NCBI RefSeq assembly: GCF_900107275.1
Contig: NZ_FNPI01000001.1
Coordinates: 558,001 to 622,000, forward strand
Length of the DNA: 64,000 bases
From: Evansella caseinilytica
GTDB lineage: Bacteria > Bacillota > Bacilli > Bacillales > Salisediminibacteriaceae
Direction: 5' to 3'
Part shown: positions 18,022 to 26,564 of the stretch, piece after piece
How the letters are laid out: each line of letters opens with the position of its first letter
How positions within the stretch are numbered: the first letter of the stretch is position 1
The notes under the pieces: generated by a model
What the model was told of the DNA's origin: nothing
Seen by the model: only the letters and a program-made list of their open reading frames with translations
The model's database searches: none
Made by a program: the position numbers and the translations under genes

Positions 18022-18807
18022 ATGGAGTTTTTCGCAATTGTTTTTAAATCCATGATTATTGGCGCTGCGGTAGGATTCGGTGTCGGAGCAGGAGCGGCGC
18101 GGATGTTTCATGCGCCGAAAGTGCAGGGGATGGGCGCCTTTCGTACTCTTGGCGAATTGAACGCGTGCGCCGGGGACGCCGCTTCCCATTTTTCGTTCGG
18201 TCTCGGCTTCTTTTTTAACGCCTGGGCATCGTCCGTTGGTGCGGGGGCGTTCACGCAAGATGTCGATCACCGGATTATTCCGAACTGGGCGGCAGCCGTA
18301 TTGATGCGGAAGGGAAAGCGCCCGGAAGACACGCTTCATCATCCGAAGAAGATGGCAATCGCAGGGGCCATCATCGGCGTGCTTGTTGTTACTTTTCTTA
18401 ATTCAACCGCATCGGCGATACCGGAATCTTTGCAAGCAACAGCGATCAAGGTGCTTGTCCCTGCTGCGAACCTTTTGATTAACCCTGTCATGCCCGTTAT
18501 TTTCTGGCTTGCCGCTCTCGATGCAGGCAAACGCTCTGGTGTGTGGGGAACAATTTTTGGCGGCGCTGCCCATCTGATTATGGGAAATGCCGTGCCGGGC
18601 GTTGTGCTTGGAATTTTGATCGGCAAGGGTGTGGACGACAGCGGCTGGTCCAAAGTGACAAAAACAATGCTGACGGCTGTAATCCTTCTGTTTGTGCTGA
18701 GTGCCTTTTTCAGGGGATTTGATATCGAGCTGATCCGAGGTTTTCATATGGACGCTCCGGAATGGCTGATTGATCTACATAAAATGATAGGACTTGAGGT
18801 GGAGTAG
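18022..18807 (+). CDS. DUF4311 family membrane protein
   Basis: A 261-residue integral membrane protein with about six hydrophobic segments, many small residues and a glycine-rich first segment (GAAVGFGVGAGAARMFHAP). Its position matches EF_0832-type DUF4311 proteins. AAGGTGGTG lies upstream of the ATG. With DUF4310 it probably forms the membrane channel of an uptake system for the substrate of this operon. No EIIC or EIID motif that I know is visible, so a new transporter fold is possible. The transport role is inference. Confidence 0.8.
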   Translation: MEFFAIVFKSMIIGAAVGFGVGAGAARMFHAPKVQGMGAFRTLGELNACAGDAASHFSFGLGFFFNAWASSVGAGAFTQDVDHRIIPNWAAAVLMRKGKRPEDTLHHPKKMAIAGAIIGVLVVTFLNSTASAIPESLQATAIKVLVPAANLLINPVMPVIFWLAALDAGKRSGVWGTIFGGAAHLIMGNAVPGVVLGILIGKGVDDSGWSKVTKTMLTAVILLFVLSAFFRGFDIELIRGFHMDAPEWLIDLHKMIGLEVE

Positions 18808-18810
18808 CTC

Positions 18811-19476
18811 ATGAGCGAACAAGTAAACGAACAATCATTGAATGATAGTTTTTGGTATGCGGACTGGTCATTTCCGATTTTTGTCGCGCTGCTGTCCGCA
18901 GGTATCTTTGCCGGGACGCATATGTACTACGTATATCACATCGGAGCGTTTAACGATGTAGCGATTGTGGCGATGCTGGAGGCTGGCATACAAGGCGCCG
19001 GATACGGTGCCGCGGCCGCTTTCGGGGCAAGCTTTCTGTTTGCCCGAATACTGGAAGGGTCGCTCGTGGGCATTCTCGATATCGGCGGTTCACTCCAGAC
19101 CGGGCTTGGCATCGGCGTGCCGGCATTGCTGCTGGGGGCAGGTATCACCGCTCCGGTTGAATCGTTTACGCTTTCATTAATTACCGGCGGATTATTGGGA
19201 GTTCTGATTGGCTATGCGATCATCGGTATTCGTAAATTTACCGTAGGGAAGTCAAACTCTACTTTTGGTGCGGACATTATGATGGGGGCGGGGAATGCTT
19301 CCGGACGTTTTCTCGGCCCGCTGATCGTCATTTCGGCAGCCAGTGCTTCCATTCCGATCGGGATCGGCTCGATTGCCGGAGCGGCGATATTTTATGCGTG
19401 GAAGAAGCCTGTAGCCGGCGGAGCGATTCTTGGGGCGATGCTTTTCGGCGCCTTCTTCCCAGTATCTCTTGAATAA
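18811..19476 (+). CDS. DUF4310 family membrane protein
   Basis: A 221-residue membrane protein with about five or six hydrophobic segments, rich in Gly and Ala (GAGYGAAAAFGASFLFARIL; GIGVPALLLGAGITAP). It follows DUF4311 by three bases and is the EF_0833-type DUF4310 member of the set. It is the likely second membrane subunit. SD-like GAGGTGGAG in the end of DUF4311 serves the ATG. The substrate is not known; the downstream enzymes suggest an amino-sugar acid or its acyl form. Confidence 0.8.
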   Translation: MSEQVNEQSLNDSFWYADWSFPIFVALLSAGIFAGTHMYYVYHIGAFNDVAIVAMLEAGIQGAGYGAAAAFGASFLFARILEGSLVGILDIGGSLQTGLGIGVPALLLGAGITAPVESFTLSLITGGLLGVLIGYAIIGIRKFTVGKSNSTFGADIMMGAGNASGRFLGPLIVISAASASIPIGIGSIAGAAIFYAWKKPVAGGAILGAMLFGAFFPVSLE

Positions 19477-19494
19477 TAAGGAGGAAAATAGGGA

Positions 19495-20607
19495 ATGGGA
19501 ATATTTAAAACCATGGGCTTGCGTGAAATTATTAATGCAAGCGGAAAAATGACAGCGCTCGGTGCCTCGGCAGTCAGTGATGAAATAGCGGATTCACTAC
19601 GGAAGGCAGCCCAGGATTATGTAGATATTGATGAGTTGATGGAATACACTGGAAAGGTCATTGCAGAAAGCACCGGTGCGGAAGACGGCTGCCCGGTTGT
19701 CGGAGCTGCCGCCGGAATTGCGATTGCAACCGCTGCCGTCATCGCCGGGGAAAACCTTTCCTTAATTGAAAAAATTCCTGATACAGCTGGAATACGCAAT
19801 GAGGTGATCGTTCAAAAAGGTCAGCTTGTTCATTTTGGAGCAAGCATTGGACAAATGATTCGCATCGGTGGTGGTAAGGTGATCGAAGTGGGACAAGCCA
19901 ACAAGGTGGAAAAGGAGCATATCGAGCAGGCAGTGACAGAAAAAACAGCCGCGCTTATGTATATTAAGTCGCACCATGCTGTTCAAAAAGGAATGCAGCC
20001 GCTGGAGACGATGCTGGATATTGCTCAGCGTTATCAGCTCCCTTTCATTATTGACGCCGCTGCTGAGGAAGATTTTCAGAAATACATCCGCTTCGGCGCG
20101 GACATTGTAATTTACAGCGGTGGAAAAGCGTTGGCAGGACCAACTTCGGGAATGATTTGCGGAAAAAAACAGCTGATGACGGCATGCCGGAAGCAATACA
20201 AGGGCGTCGGCCGCCCAATGAAGATCGGTAAGGAAGGAATGGCCGGTCTCATCACCGCTTTAAAACAGTATCCATTTAAAAGCAGTAATACGGAACAACA
20301 AATGGAGCGGATGACGGCTTTGTGCAGAAAGCTAGAGAAAATCGATGGGCTCCGTTGTTCCATTAAACAGGATGAAGCCGGCCGGGAAATCTATCGGGCA
20401 CAAATACAAGTAGATGAAAACAAGACCGGTTTTTCAGCGGAAAAACTTCTTTATTTACTTGAATCGGGAAATCCGGCGATCTATTTACGGCATCATTATG
20501 TGAATGTGGGCATTTTATCAGTCGATCCCCGCCCGTTATTGCCAGGGCAGGAAGACAGCATCGCAGAGGCGATCATCAACATCATAAGCGAGGGGAAGAA
20601 GAAATGA
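19495..20607 (+). CDS. DgaE-like PLP-dependent ammonia lyase (SelA-like fold)
   Basis: A 370-residue PLP enzyme of the SelA-like group. It opens with LREIINASGKMTALGAS and carries the PLP lysine in YSGGKALAGPTSGM (Lys211). In Salmonella, DgaE converts D-glucosaminate-6-phosphate to 2-keto-3-deoxygluconate-6-phosphate with loss of ammonia; this protein probably does the equivalent on a related substrate. AAGGAGG lies upstream of the ATG. It overlaps the aldolase gene by ATGA, consistent with sequential reactions. The true substrate may differ, since no mannose-type PTS is present. Confidence 0.85.
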   Translation: MGIFKTMGLREIINASGKMTALGASAVSDEIADSLRKAAQDYVDIDELMEYTGKVIAESTGAEDGCPVVGAAAGIAIATAAVIAGENLSLIEKIPDTAGIRNEVIVQKGQLVHFGASIGQMIRIGGGKVIEVGQANKVEKEHIEQAVTEKTAALMYIKSHHAVQKGMQPLETMLDIAQRYQLPFIIDAAAEEDFQKYIRFGADIVIYSGGKALAGPTSGMICGKKQLMTACRKQYKGVGRPMKIGKEGMAGLITALKQYPFKSSNTEQQMERMTALCRKLEKIDGLRCSIKQDEAGREIYRAQIQVDENKTGFSAEKLLYLLESGNPAIYLRHHYVNVGILSVDPRPLLPGQEDSIAEAIINIISEGKKK

Positions 20608-21335
20608 ATTTGCAGCATAAAGTAATTTATAACGTATTGGCAAAGGGCTTAGACAATGCTCTGGAACTCGTTGAAACTGCGGGAGAGCAGATTTTGATCG
20701 GAGTGATGGTGAAAGACTTTCCGACGGAAGCAGCGGCGGTTCAACAGGTGCGGTCATTCAAGGAAAACGGCGTTCCCGTTTCCGTCGGGTTGGGTGCTGC
20801 CGACCCGGCGATGTGGAGGAAGGTGGCCGATGTAGCTGTCAAAACAAAGCCGGATCATATCAATCAAATTTTTCCTGCTGCGGGATATACGCTTGGACGC
20901 ATGGAACTGCTTGGTGAGCGGCCGGTGATCAACGCGGTTATTGAGCCGTCGGGTATTTCCGGGGAAGTGATCATCTCCACAGGACCCGTCAGTTCTGGAT
21001 ACCGTGAAAAAGTATCATGTGAAATGGCCGCCAGTATGCTGGCGGAGATCGGCGTTCAGTCGGTGAAATTTTATCCGATCGCAGGTGACAAAAAGCTTGA
21101 TGAGGTGGCGGCAATGGTAAAAGCTGCATCAGCGGCCGGGTTAAAAATCTTTGAACCAACCGGCGGTATCGGTGTTGATAATATCGCTCCGGTTCTTCAG
21201 ACATGCCTGGACAACGGTGCCGAGACAGTCATTCCCCATCTTTACACCTCTTTGATCAATAAACAAACAGGGAAGACGGAGATTGCAAAAATTCAGCGGC
21301 TGTTGGATATCAGCAAAGAAATCATTTCAAATTGA
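20604..21335 (+). CDS. DgaF-like KDGP aldolase family protein
   Basis: A 243-residue TIM-barrel protein of the KDGP aldolase (EF_0839) family. The probable Schiff-base lysine lies in SVKFYPIAG (Lys155), with FEPTGGI further on as phosphate-binding-like loop. It would split 2-keto-3-deoxy-6-phosphogluconate-like product of the DgaE-like enzyme into pyruvate and glyceraldehyde-3-phosphate. It is the last gene of the operon, translationally coupled to the lyase, and is followed by a terminator-like hairpin. Confidence in the family is high; in the exact substrate, moderate. Confidence 0.85.
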   Translation: MNLQHKVIYNVLAKGLDNALELVETAGEQILIGVMVKDFPTEAAAVQQVRSFKENGVPVSVGLGAADPAMWRKVADVAVKTKPDHINQIFPAAGYTLGRMELLGERPVINAVIEPSGISGEVIISTGPVSSGYREKVSCEMAASMLAEIGVQSVKFYPIAGDKKLDEVAAMVKAASAAGLKIFEPTGGIGVDNIAPVLQTCLDNGAETVIPHLYTSLINKQTGKTEIAKIQRLLDISKEIISN

Positions 21336-21342
21336 ATTTTGT

Positions 21343-21394
21343 CAGAACGGGCTGTGGCGAGACTCAAGTTAGCTTGCTGCGGCCCTTCTGTTTT
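21343..21394 (+). terminator. Terminator-like hairpin after DgaF-like gene
   Basis: CAGAACGGGC (21343-21352) can pair, with one bulge, with GCCCTTCTG (21382-21390), followed by TTTT. The loop is long (about 29 bases), so termination may be partial. It marks the end of the nine-gene PRD/SFCGS operon. Confidence 0.5.
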
Positions 21395-21411
21395 GAAGAA
21401 GGAAGCGTGCC

Positions 21412-21688
21412 ATGAAGAATTGCGATCTAATAGTTGATTTGAATGGAGTGATGTTGAGGTGTGGTTAATGAAAAAACTGATCCGGAAGTCTTTATGACTG
21501 CTGCGAAAAAGCTTGGTTTTCCTTCGGTTCAGTGTATTGTTGCCGAAGATTCTTATGCGATGTCTGCAACGAAACGTTGCTCCTCTTTTTTCCTCCAGTA
21601 TGCTCCGGCAATTGTATTTCTTTCACCTGCGGTAACTGTAAAGATTAAAGCAAATGCAGTTAGTCAGTCGTTCCATTCTCAATGCTAA
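21412..21688 (+). pseudogene. Remnant of HAD family phosphatase (beta-phosphoglucomutase-like)
   Basis: An ATG at 21412 with GAAGAAGGA upstream opens a frame reading MKNCDLIVDLNGVM, the HAD motif I region (DxDGV form, second Asp changed to Asn), which stops at 21466. In another frame from 21461 there follows NEKTDPEVFMTAAKKLGF and CIVAEDS, the HAD motif III/IV region (usually KPDPEVFL...VFEDS). The intervening cap domain, about 150 residues, is missing and the C-terminus decays. A deletion plus frameshift has destroyed the gene. A phosphomutase or sugar phosphatase could once have served the neighbouring operon. Confidence 0.6.
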
Positions 21689-21840
21689 AAAAATACGATT
21701 TTCATTTTGATAAAAAAGTGGTTTTGGTCATTAGAAGGAATATTCAGATAGAAAGTCGAACACAAATATTATAATGTCAGTATAAACAAAACGAACAAAT
21801 AGCCGCAGGTAAGACAGGATGAGAAAGCATTTTGCACCCA

Positions 21841-21849
21841 TGCTATAAT
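21841..21849 (+). promoter_or_regulatory. Extended -10 promoter element for the sensor kinase
   Basis: TGCTATAAT is a perfect extended -10 (TGnTATAAT), 41 bases upstream of the kinase's first ATG. No good -35 box stands 17 bases before it, which is common for extended -10 promoters. Confidence 0.55.
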
Positions 21850-21889
21850 AGAACAGGGGTATATCAGTTTCAAAGCTTAATGAGGAGGA

Positions 21890-23230
21890 ATGGATATCTA
21901 TAAAGCAATGATATCGGGATTATCATTTATTCCAGAAAGAAGGATGGAGATGGCCATTCATGGTGGTTTATTGGATTACATAGAATTCTTGTTATTGAAT
22001 CTTGCATTTATTTTTACCGTTTTCTTTGTATACCATAAATTTATCGAAACAAAGTATAAAATCAACCCCAATAAGTATTTGATGATTATCTTATCGGGGA
22101 TATCCATTATTTTTTGCATGACTTTTTCCGTTGAAATAGTGGAAGGCTATATTTTTGATATGCGTCTTGTGCCGTTTATTATCGGTGTTTTGTACGGCGG
22201 CAGGAAAGCCGGTCCGATTCTGTTAGCAGTGCTGTTGTCGTACCGCTTCTTCATCGGGGGAGAAGGGTTCATGATCACGTTAGTCGAGTATTTGTTCATT
22301 TATTTGCTCCTATGTCTTATGATTCCTGCGTTCAACAGAGCGAAAAAAATGAAGCATAAGGTGCGGATTGCAGTACTTGTTTCCATGCTGGATATCATCA
22401 GCTTTATTGTACTTGTCAGTGTTGACGCTTTTCACTGGGACATCATTGATCATATTCCGATTATACCATTTATAGTTCTGTATGTGATACAAATTATCGG
22501 TTCCGTACTGATTATCATTTTTATCGAGAAAGCCCGTGGGGAAAATCTCATCCTTTCAGAGCTGAAAAGATTGGAAAAACTGCGAATTGTCAGTGACATG
22601 GCTGCAAGTATATCGCATGAAGTCAGAAATCCTTTGACGGTTACCCGCGGGTTTCTGCAGCTGTTGAAGCAAAAAGATATTTCGCAGGAGAAAAAATTGC
22701 AATACATTGAGCTCTCCATCGATGAATTGAAACGGGCGGAATCGATTATCAGTGATTACTTGACATTTGCCAAGCCATCACTGGAAAATGTTGAGATGCT
22801 CCATGTACAGGAGGAGCTGGAATACGTCATCAATGTAGTCAATCCCTATGCGACAATGAATAATGTGCAAACGCAATTATCGTCTACACCCAACGTTTAT
22901 GTTATCGGGGAAAGGCAGAAATTTCATCAGTGCCTGATTAATATTATAAAAAACGGTATTGAATCGATGCCTGAAGGCGGTGTGTTATCCATTGAGCACG
23001 ATGAGAATGCTGAACATACGCTTGTTTCGATTCATGATACCGGAGTAGGAATGAGCCGTGAGCAAATCGAGCGGTTAGGAACGCCGTACTATTCCACGAA
23101 GGATTCGGGAACGGGATTAGGAACGATGGTAGTATTCAGTATTGTGAAAGCAATGAACGGAAGAATCGAAGTCGAGAGTGAACTGAACAAAGGGTCCACG
23201 TTTACGATTATTTTGCCGAAGGCGACATGA
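21890..23230 (+). CDS. Membrane sensor histidine kinase (5TM-LYT type)
   Basis: A 446-residue histidine kinase. About six N-terminal hydrophobic segments (residues 30-215) resemble the 5TM receptors of the LytS/YehU type. The HisKA domain has SHEVRNPLTVTRGFLQLL with the phospho-accepting His, and the ATPase domain has NIIKNGIESMPEGG (N box) and DTGVGMS, GTGLGT (G boxes). This is like sporulation kinases KinB or KinD. No response regulator gene is adjacent, also typical of phosphorelay kinases. The start is uncertain: ATG 21890 is only one base past GAGGAGG, and ATG 21944 or 21950 could be used instead. Confidence 0.85.
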   Translation: MDIYKAMISGLSFIPERRMEMAIHGGLLDYIEFLLLNLAFIFTVFFVYHKFIETKYKINPNKYLMIILSGISIIFCMTFSVEIVEGYIFDMRLVPFIIGVLYGGRKAGPILLAVLLSYRFFIGGEGFMITLVEYLFIYLLLCLMIPAFNRAKKMKHKVRIAVLVSMLDIISFIVLVSVDAFHWDIIDHIPIIPFIVLYVIQIIGSVLIIIFIEKARGENLILSELKRLEKLRIVSDMAASISHEVRNPLTVTRGFLQLLKQKDISQEKKLQYIELSIDELKRAESIISDYLTFAKPSLENVEMLHVQEELEYVINVVNPYATMNNVQTQLSSTPNVYVIGERQKFHQCLINIIKNGIESMPEGGVLSIEHDENAEHTLVSIHDTGVGMSREQIERLGTPYYSTKDSGTGLGTMVVFSIVKAMNGRIEVESELNKGSTFTIILPKAT

Positions 23231-23263
23231 ATGTGATGAAGCTAAACGATGGGGGAATATAGG

Positions 23264-23686
23264 ATGAATATAAAAGGATTGAATCATTTGTTGTTTTCTG
23301 TTTCTGATTTAGAAAGATCAATCGGATTTTATCAGAAGGTTTTTGACGCGACATTACTGGTGAAAGGAAGAAGCACCGCGTATTTTGATCTGAATGGGAT
23401 ATGGCTTGCGTTGAATGAGGAAAAAGATATTCCGCGCCAAGAAATACAATATTCTTATACACATCTCGCGTTTTCCATAGACGAAGCTGATTTTCAAAAT
23501 GCGTATGAGAAGCTGAAGCGGCTGAATGTCAATATTTTACCGGGACGCCCAAGGGATATAAAGGATAGGCAGTCCATTTATTTTACCGATCCCGACGGAC
23601 ATAAGTTTGAATTTCATACTGGAACTTTGCAAGATCGCCTTGATTATTACAAACAGGATAAAACGCATATGGAGTTTTTTGATTGA
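23264..23686 (+). CDS. fosB: Metallothiol transferase FosB
   Basis: A 140-residue protein of the VOC superfamily matching FosB along its whole length: [60 protein letters not shown] and [13 protein letters not shown]. Metal ligands are His8, His67 and Glu116. FosB adds bacillithiol (or cysteine) to fosfomycin and opens its epoxide, giving resistance; it needs a divalent metal such as Mn2+ or Mg2+. The start is ATG 23264 behind GGGGGA, in preference to an in-frame ATG at 23249. Presence of FosB implies that the host makes bacillithiol. Confidence 0.95.
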   Translation: MNIKGLNHLLFSVSDLERSIGFYQKVFDATLLVKGRSTAYFDLNGIWLALNEEKDIPRQEIQYSYTHLAFSIDEADFQNAYEKLKRLNVNILPGRPRDIKDRQSIYFTDPDGHKFEFHTGTLQDRLDYYKQDKTHMEFFD

Positions 23687-23970
23687 CGTTAAAGCTTTCA
23701 TGGACGCGACCGGGAAAGGTGTGATGAGAGGTTTTCAGGAAGCGGCGGAGCATCGGTCACAAAAAACGGAAATTGCCGGTGAACCGCAGTGATCGGGCGG
23801 AAGCGCTGCTGGAATTGTGAGGAGTCTTGACAGGGGCGGAATCTGGTCGGGATGGAAATGTTGGAGTAACAGAGTACTCCTGGAAGTGGAGGTGGCGGGA
23901 CAGGATAGAAGAGCTTAGAGCTTGGTCCGAGTTGTGTCCCGCAAGAGGCGGGATTGGGGCAAAAGGGGAA

Positions 23971-24140
23971 CTGCTGAGGACAAAATCGAGCCCAAAGCAA
24001 TGTCGAATGTCCTCAAGGAGCGCTTATGAGGACAAAATGAGAGTCGAAGCGATGTCGAATGTCCTCAAGGAGCGTTTATGAGGACAAAATCGAGCCTAGG
24101 AGTGTCGCAAACTGTCCTCAAGTGGCCTTAGAACAACTCC
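23971..24140. repeat. 52-bp tandem palindromic repeat array, locus 2
   Basis: A half-unit (CTGAGGACAAAATCGAG, about 23973) is followed by units starting at 24008, 24060 and 24113 (spacing 52 and 53). The arms TGTCCTCA and TGAGGACA and the 11-base loop AGGAGCGCTTA or AGGAGCGTTTA match locus 1 at 4046-4436. The connector differs somewhat (AAATGAGAGTCGAAGCGATG). It lies in the gene-free stretch 23687-24820, whose remainder holds a family B repeat and an IS-end-like element. Confidence 0.85.
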
Positions 24141-24228
24141 TGGGGATTTTTAGGAAATTTTAGCAATTCGTCGAAAAAGCTCAATAAAATGCAAGCTAAT
24201 GATGAAAAACAAATCTATTACAGAGCGT

Positions 24229-24370
24229 GTTCAAAAAGGCAATGGTTCCGCACGATGCGCCGACTGCGAGAAAACCACTCACAGCCGGCCTGAAAAGAAT
24301 GCATCGGCTCCACTCATTGCTTCGTGCTTGTTCAAAAAGATAAAAACCGTTCTTTTTGAACAAACACTTA
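24229..24370. repeat. Intergenic repeat, family B (inverted copy)
   Basis: It opens TGTTCAAAAAGGCAATGG and carries, in reverse orientation to the copies at 13340 and 32604, ACCACTCACAGCCGGC, GAATGCATCGGCTCC and ACTCATTGCTTCGTGC. It closes with a perfect 12-base hairpin, TGTTCAAAAAGA and TCTTTTTGAACA. The hairpin could act as a terminator-like structure. No reading frame of note is inside. Confidence 0.7.
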
Positions 24371-24660
24371 CAACATTTTTTAAAGTATTTGCACAGTTAT
24401 TTACTTCAATTGTTCAAAGCATTGACTTTTAAAGGTTTTTCCCTACCAGTGGTCATGGTCTAAAAAGGTCAATAGTTATTGAGTTAATAAGTTCAGTAAT
24501 TGTGATGTATAAAATTTGTGTAAAACAACACCGCCGTTTTTTAAAATACCTTGAGTAAAGTGTACTTCCACACTCTATTTGACAACCCCTTTTTTATATG
24601 GACAATCCCCCGTCTATCGTTATGTTGCACGACTTTATCGATTTTTCTTATAGGGTATAA

Positions 24661-24786
24661 GCCCCCCACCTCTAAGCGTTAGCGTAGGTGGGATTTGAAA
24701 TCAGGTGGAGTAGCGTCTCCACCTGATTTCCCGAAGGTTCAGCTTGGCTGTTGCGAGTTCACTCGTAAAATCCATTAGAGTTAGCT
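24661..24786 (+). mobile_element. IS200/IS605-end-like structured element (copy 1)
   Basis: Two successive hairpins: CCCACCT (24665) with AGGTGGG (24686), then a perfect 13-base stem AAATCAGGTGGAG (24698-24710) with CTCCACCTGATTT (24717-24729). After this comes TTCAGCTTGGCTG, GCGAGTTCACTCG and TAAAATCC. This arrangement resembles the right end (and overlapping omega-RNA scaffold) of IS200/IS605-type elements carrying TnpB, but no tnpA or tnpB lies nearby. A related copy is at 30326. The IS assignment is from memory of such ends. Confidence 0.5.
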
Positions 24787-24820
24787 CCATTTGCACTTAA
24801 CAAAATTCGCTAGGTGGCCT

Positions 24821-25603
24821 TCACGCAAATGTATATTCTCCTTCACCGATTGTCATTGTTTTTCCTTTCAGTTCGGGAGCAGCTGTATGAAAGAGTAGCT
24901 GTTGTAGTCGATTCAGACGACCTTGTTTAAATACGAAAGTTTGATCCCCGACCGCTAACTTTACTTCCCTTGAATCGGGAGTTACACCACCTGTACTTTT
25001 GCGCTCAAATCCAAACAATTCCTGCCAGTGTTTTGCAACAGCTTCTGGATCTTCCACATCAAATACAGCTTCCGTAATCCTAACATCACCGACTGGATGC
25101 TCCTGAATAATACCTGAATCTTTTAATCTTTCTCTTCGTTCTTGATCAGCTCCCATCCACTGAATTACAAATGGATATGGCAATCCTTGATACTCACCAG
25201 CAATCGTCATCATCTTCCATTCGATTAAGTTTCCTTGTGCATCCAATCGTTTTCCATCCATAATTGGTGACATATCTAATTGGAACGCCGATAATTGCTC
25301 CCTAACCTCTTCAATATCCTCTGTCCTTAAAGCAACTCGACTCAGTTCCTCTCGGTCCGGCAACAATTTTACCGAATCCTTCACAACATCATTTGGCTCT
25401 GCAATGCTCTCCGCCAATCCACGATTCTCCACGCCTAGAAATTCAATATAGCAAAGATCAAAGTAACTTAACGCATTATAGGTCCCCCATTGTTTATGTG
25501 AGCCACCCATAAATGCAATTAAGCCCTCTTCGTTAAACTTCTCTATTGCCTTCTGAAGGTCATTGATATAATGAACCGTGTGATCCCATTTTATACTTGC
25601 CAT
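24821..25603 (-). CDS. VOC family protein (glyoxalase-like)
   Basis: A 260-residue protein of the vicinal-oxygen-chelate type: the N-terminal half has DHTVHYINDLQKAIEKFNEEG (truncated here to its key DHTVHYINDL) and a second module from about residue 170 (DVRITEAVFDVEDPEAVAKHW). The size and start suggest a Glyoxalase_3-like protein. AAGGAGGGG stands well before the ATG. It is the last gene of the minus-strand MetNIQ-type cluster. A role in isomerising or detoxifying a pathway intermediate is possible; the substrate is unknown. Confidence 0.8.
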   Translation of the reverse strand: MASIKWDHTVHYINDLQKAIEKFNEEGLIAFMGGSHKQWGTYNALSYFDLCYIEFLGVENRGLAESIAEPNDVVKDSVKLLPDREELSRVALRTEDIEEVREQLSAFQLDMSPIMDGKRLDAQGNLIEWKMMTIAGEYQGLPYPFVIQWMGADQERRERLKDSGIIQEHPVGDVRITEAVFDVEDPEAVAKHWQELFGFERKSTGGVTPDSREVKLAVGDQTFVFKQGRLNRLQQLLFHTAAPELKGKTMTIGEGEYTFA

Positions 25604-25617
25604 TTAAGTTCCCCTCC

Positions 25618-26412
25618 TTACTCTAACCCTAATTCTGTCGTTCGCTTCACGGCTTTTAATACACTGCGTTGCAAACCGGCTGCAAAGTCGGAACTGTTCA
25701 ACTCATGCAGTGCATTAATTCCTACGCCTCCAGCAGAATTATTTATATCTAGTAGCTGGCGAGGATGCTTGCCAGTTAGTTTTAACATTTCAACCGAACC
25801 CAGAATATTCTCCAATACAATTTTCCAAGCTTGTTCACGTGACAAACCGGCTAATACGCCGGCATCAGCGAATGATTCGATAAAATAATAAACATAATTT
25901 GGTCCAGCGACCCCGAATCCAGTAAATATATCAATCAATCGCTCCTCCACATACATCACTTTTCCAAAACCATTCAAGAAGTCGTCTACTTGATCTTCTG
26001 TGGCATATCTATTTAATGAAACACCACTATATCCAAAGCCTGTATCAGTCAGTGTATTTGGAATCACACGAGCAATCGCTCGTTCCTCCCCAATCAAGCT
26101 CGCCAATTTTTCCATTGTTACACCAGCTACAATCGAAACAACAACTGCATCCTTTCGACCATGCTCACGAATTTTGGCTCCAACTGACGCCAAATCATCC
26201 TGCGGTCGAACACCGATCACAATGAAATCTGCTTGTTTCAAAGCAACCGCTTGCTCTACACCAGCCGTAACCTGATATGTTTCTGTTAAATATGTGTTCC
26301 TTTGTTTGGAAATATCTGCAACGGTAATTTCATCTTTTCTAACCGTTTCATTTGCTAAAATAGCTCGAATGATTGCTTCGACCATCTGCCCGCCACCAAT
26401 AAAATGAATCAT
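25618..26412 (-). CDS. Divergent pyrroline-5-carboxylate reductase (ProC)-family protein
   Basis: A 264-residue NAD(P)-dependent reductase of the ProC fold: Rossmann motif FIGGGQM, RVIPN, GVAGPNYVYYFIESFADAGV-like helix and TGKHPRQLLD. The usual substrate loop SPGGTT is replaced by NSAGGVG, and GxGxxA by GGGQMV, so proline synthesis is unlikely; another cyclic imine or a different NAD(P)H-dependent reaction is more probable. The start is ATG 26412, served by GGAGGT; an upstream in-frame ATG at 26427 contains that site. It lies 14 bases before the VOC gene in the same transcript. Confidence 0.78.
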   Translation of the reverse strand: MIHFIGGGQMVEAIIRAILANETVRKDEITVADISKQRNTYLTETYQVTAGVEQAVALKQADFIVIGVRPQDDLASVGAKIREHGRKDAVVVSIVAGVTMEKLASLIGEERAIARVIPNTLTDTGFGYSGVSLNRYATEDQVDDFLNGFGKVMYVEERLIDIFTGFGVAGPNYVYYFIESFADAGVLAGLSREQAWKIVLENILGSVEMLKLTGKHPRQLLDINNSAGGVGINALHELNSSDFAAGLQRSVLKAVKRTTELGLE

Positions 26413-26564
26413 CCTAATACCTCCCATTGATAAACTTCTAGCACCTTTAGCGATTGCTCAACCGTAGAGCTATCGTCAATTCCTATGGTGGAAGTCTTCA
26501 TTTTACATTTTCAATAGATGAAAAATGTAATCAGTAGAGGCAGTCAGCCCCAACTGTGAAAAAT

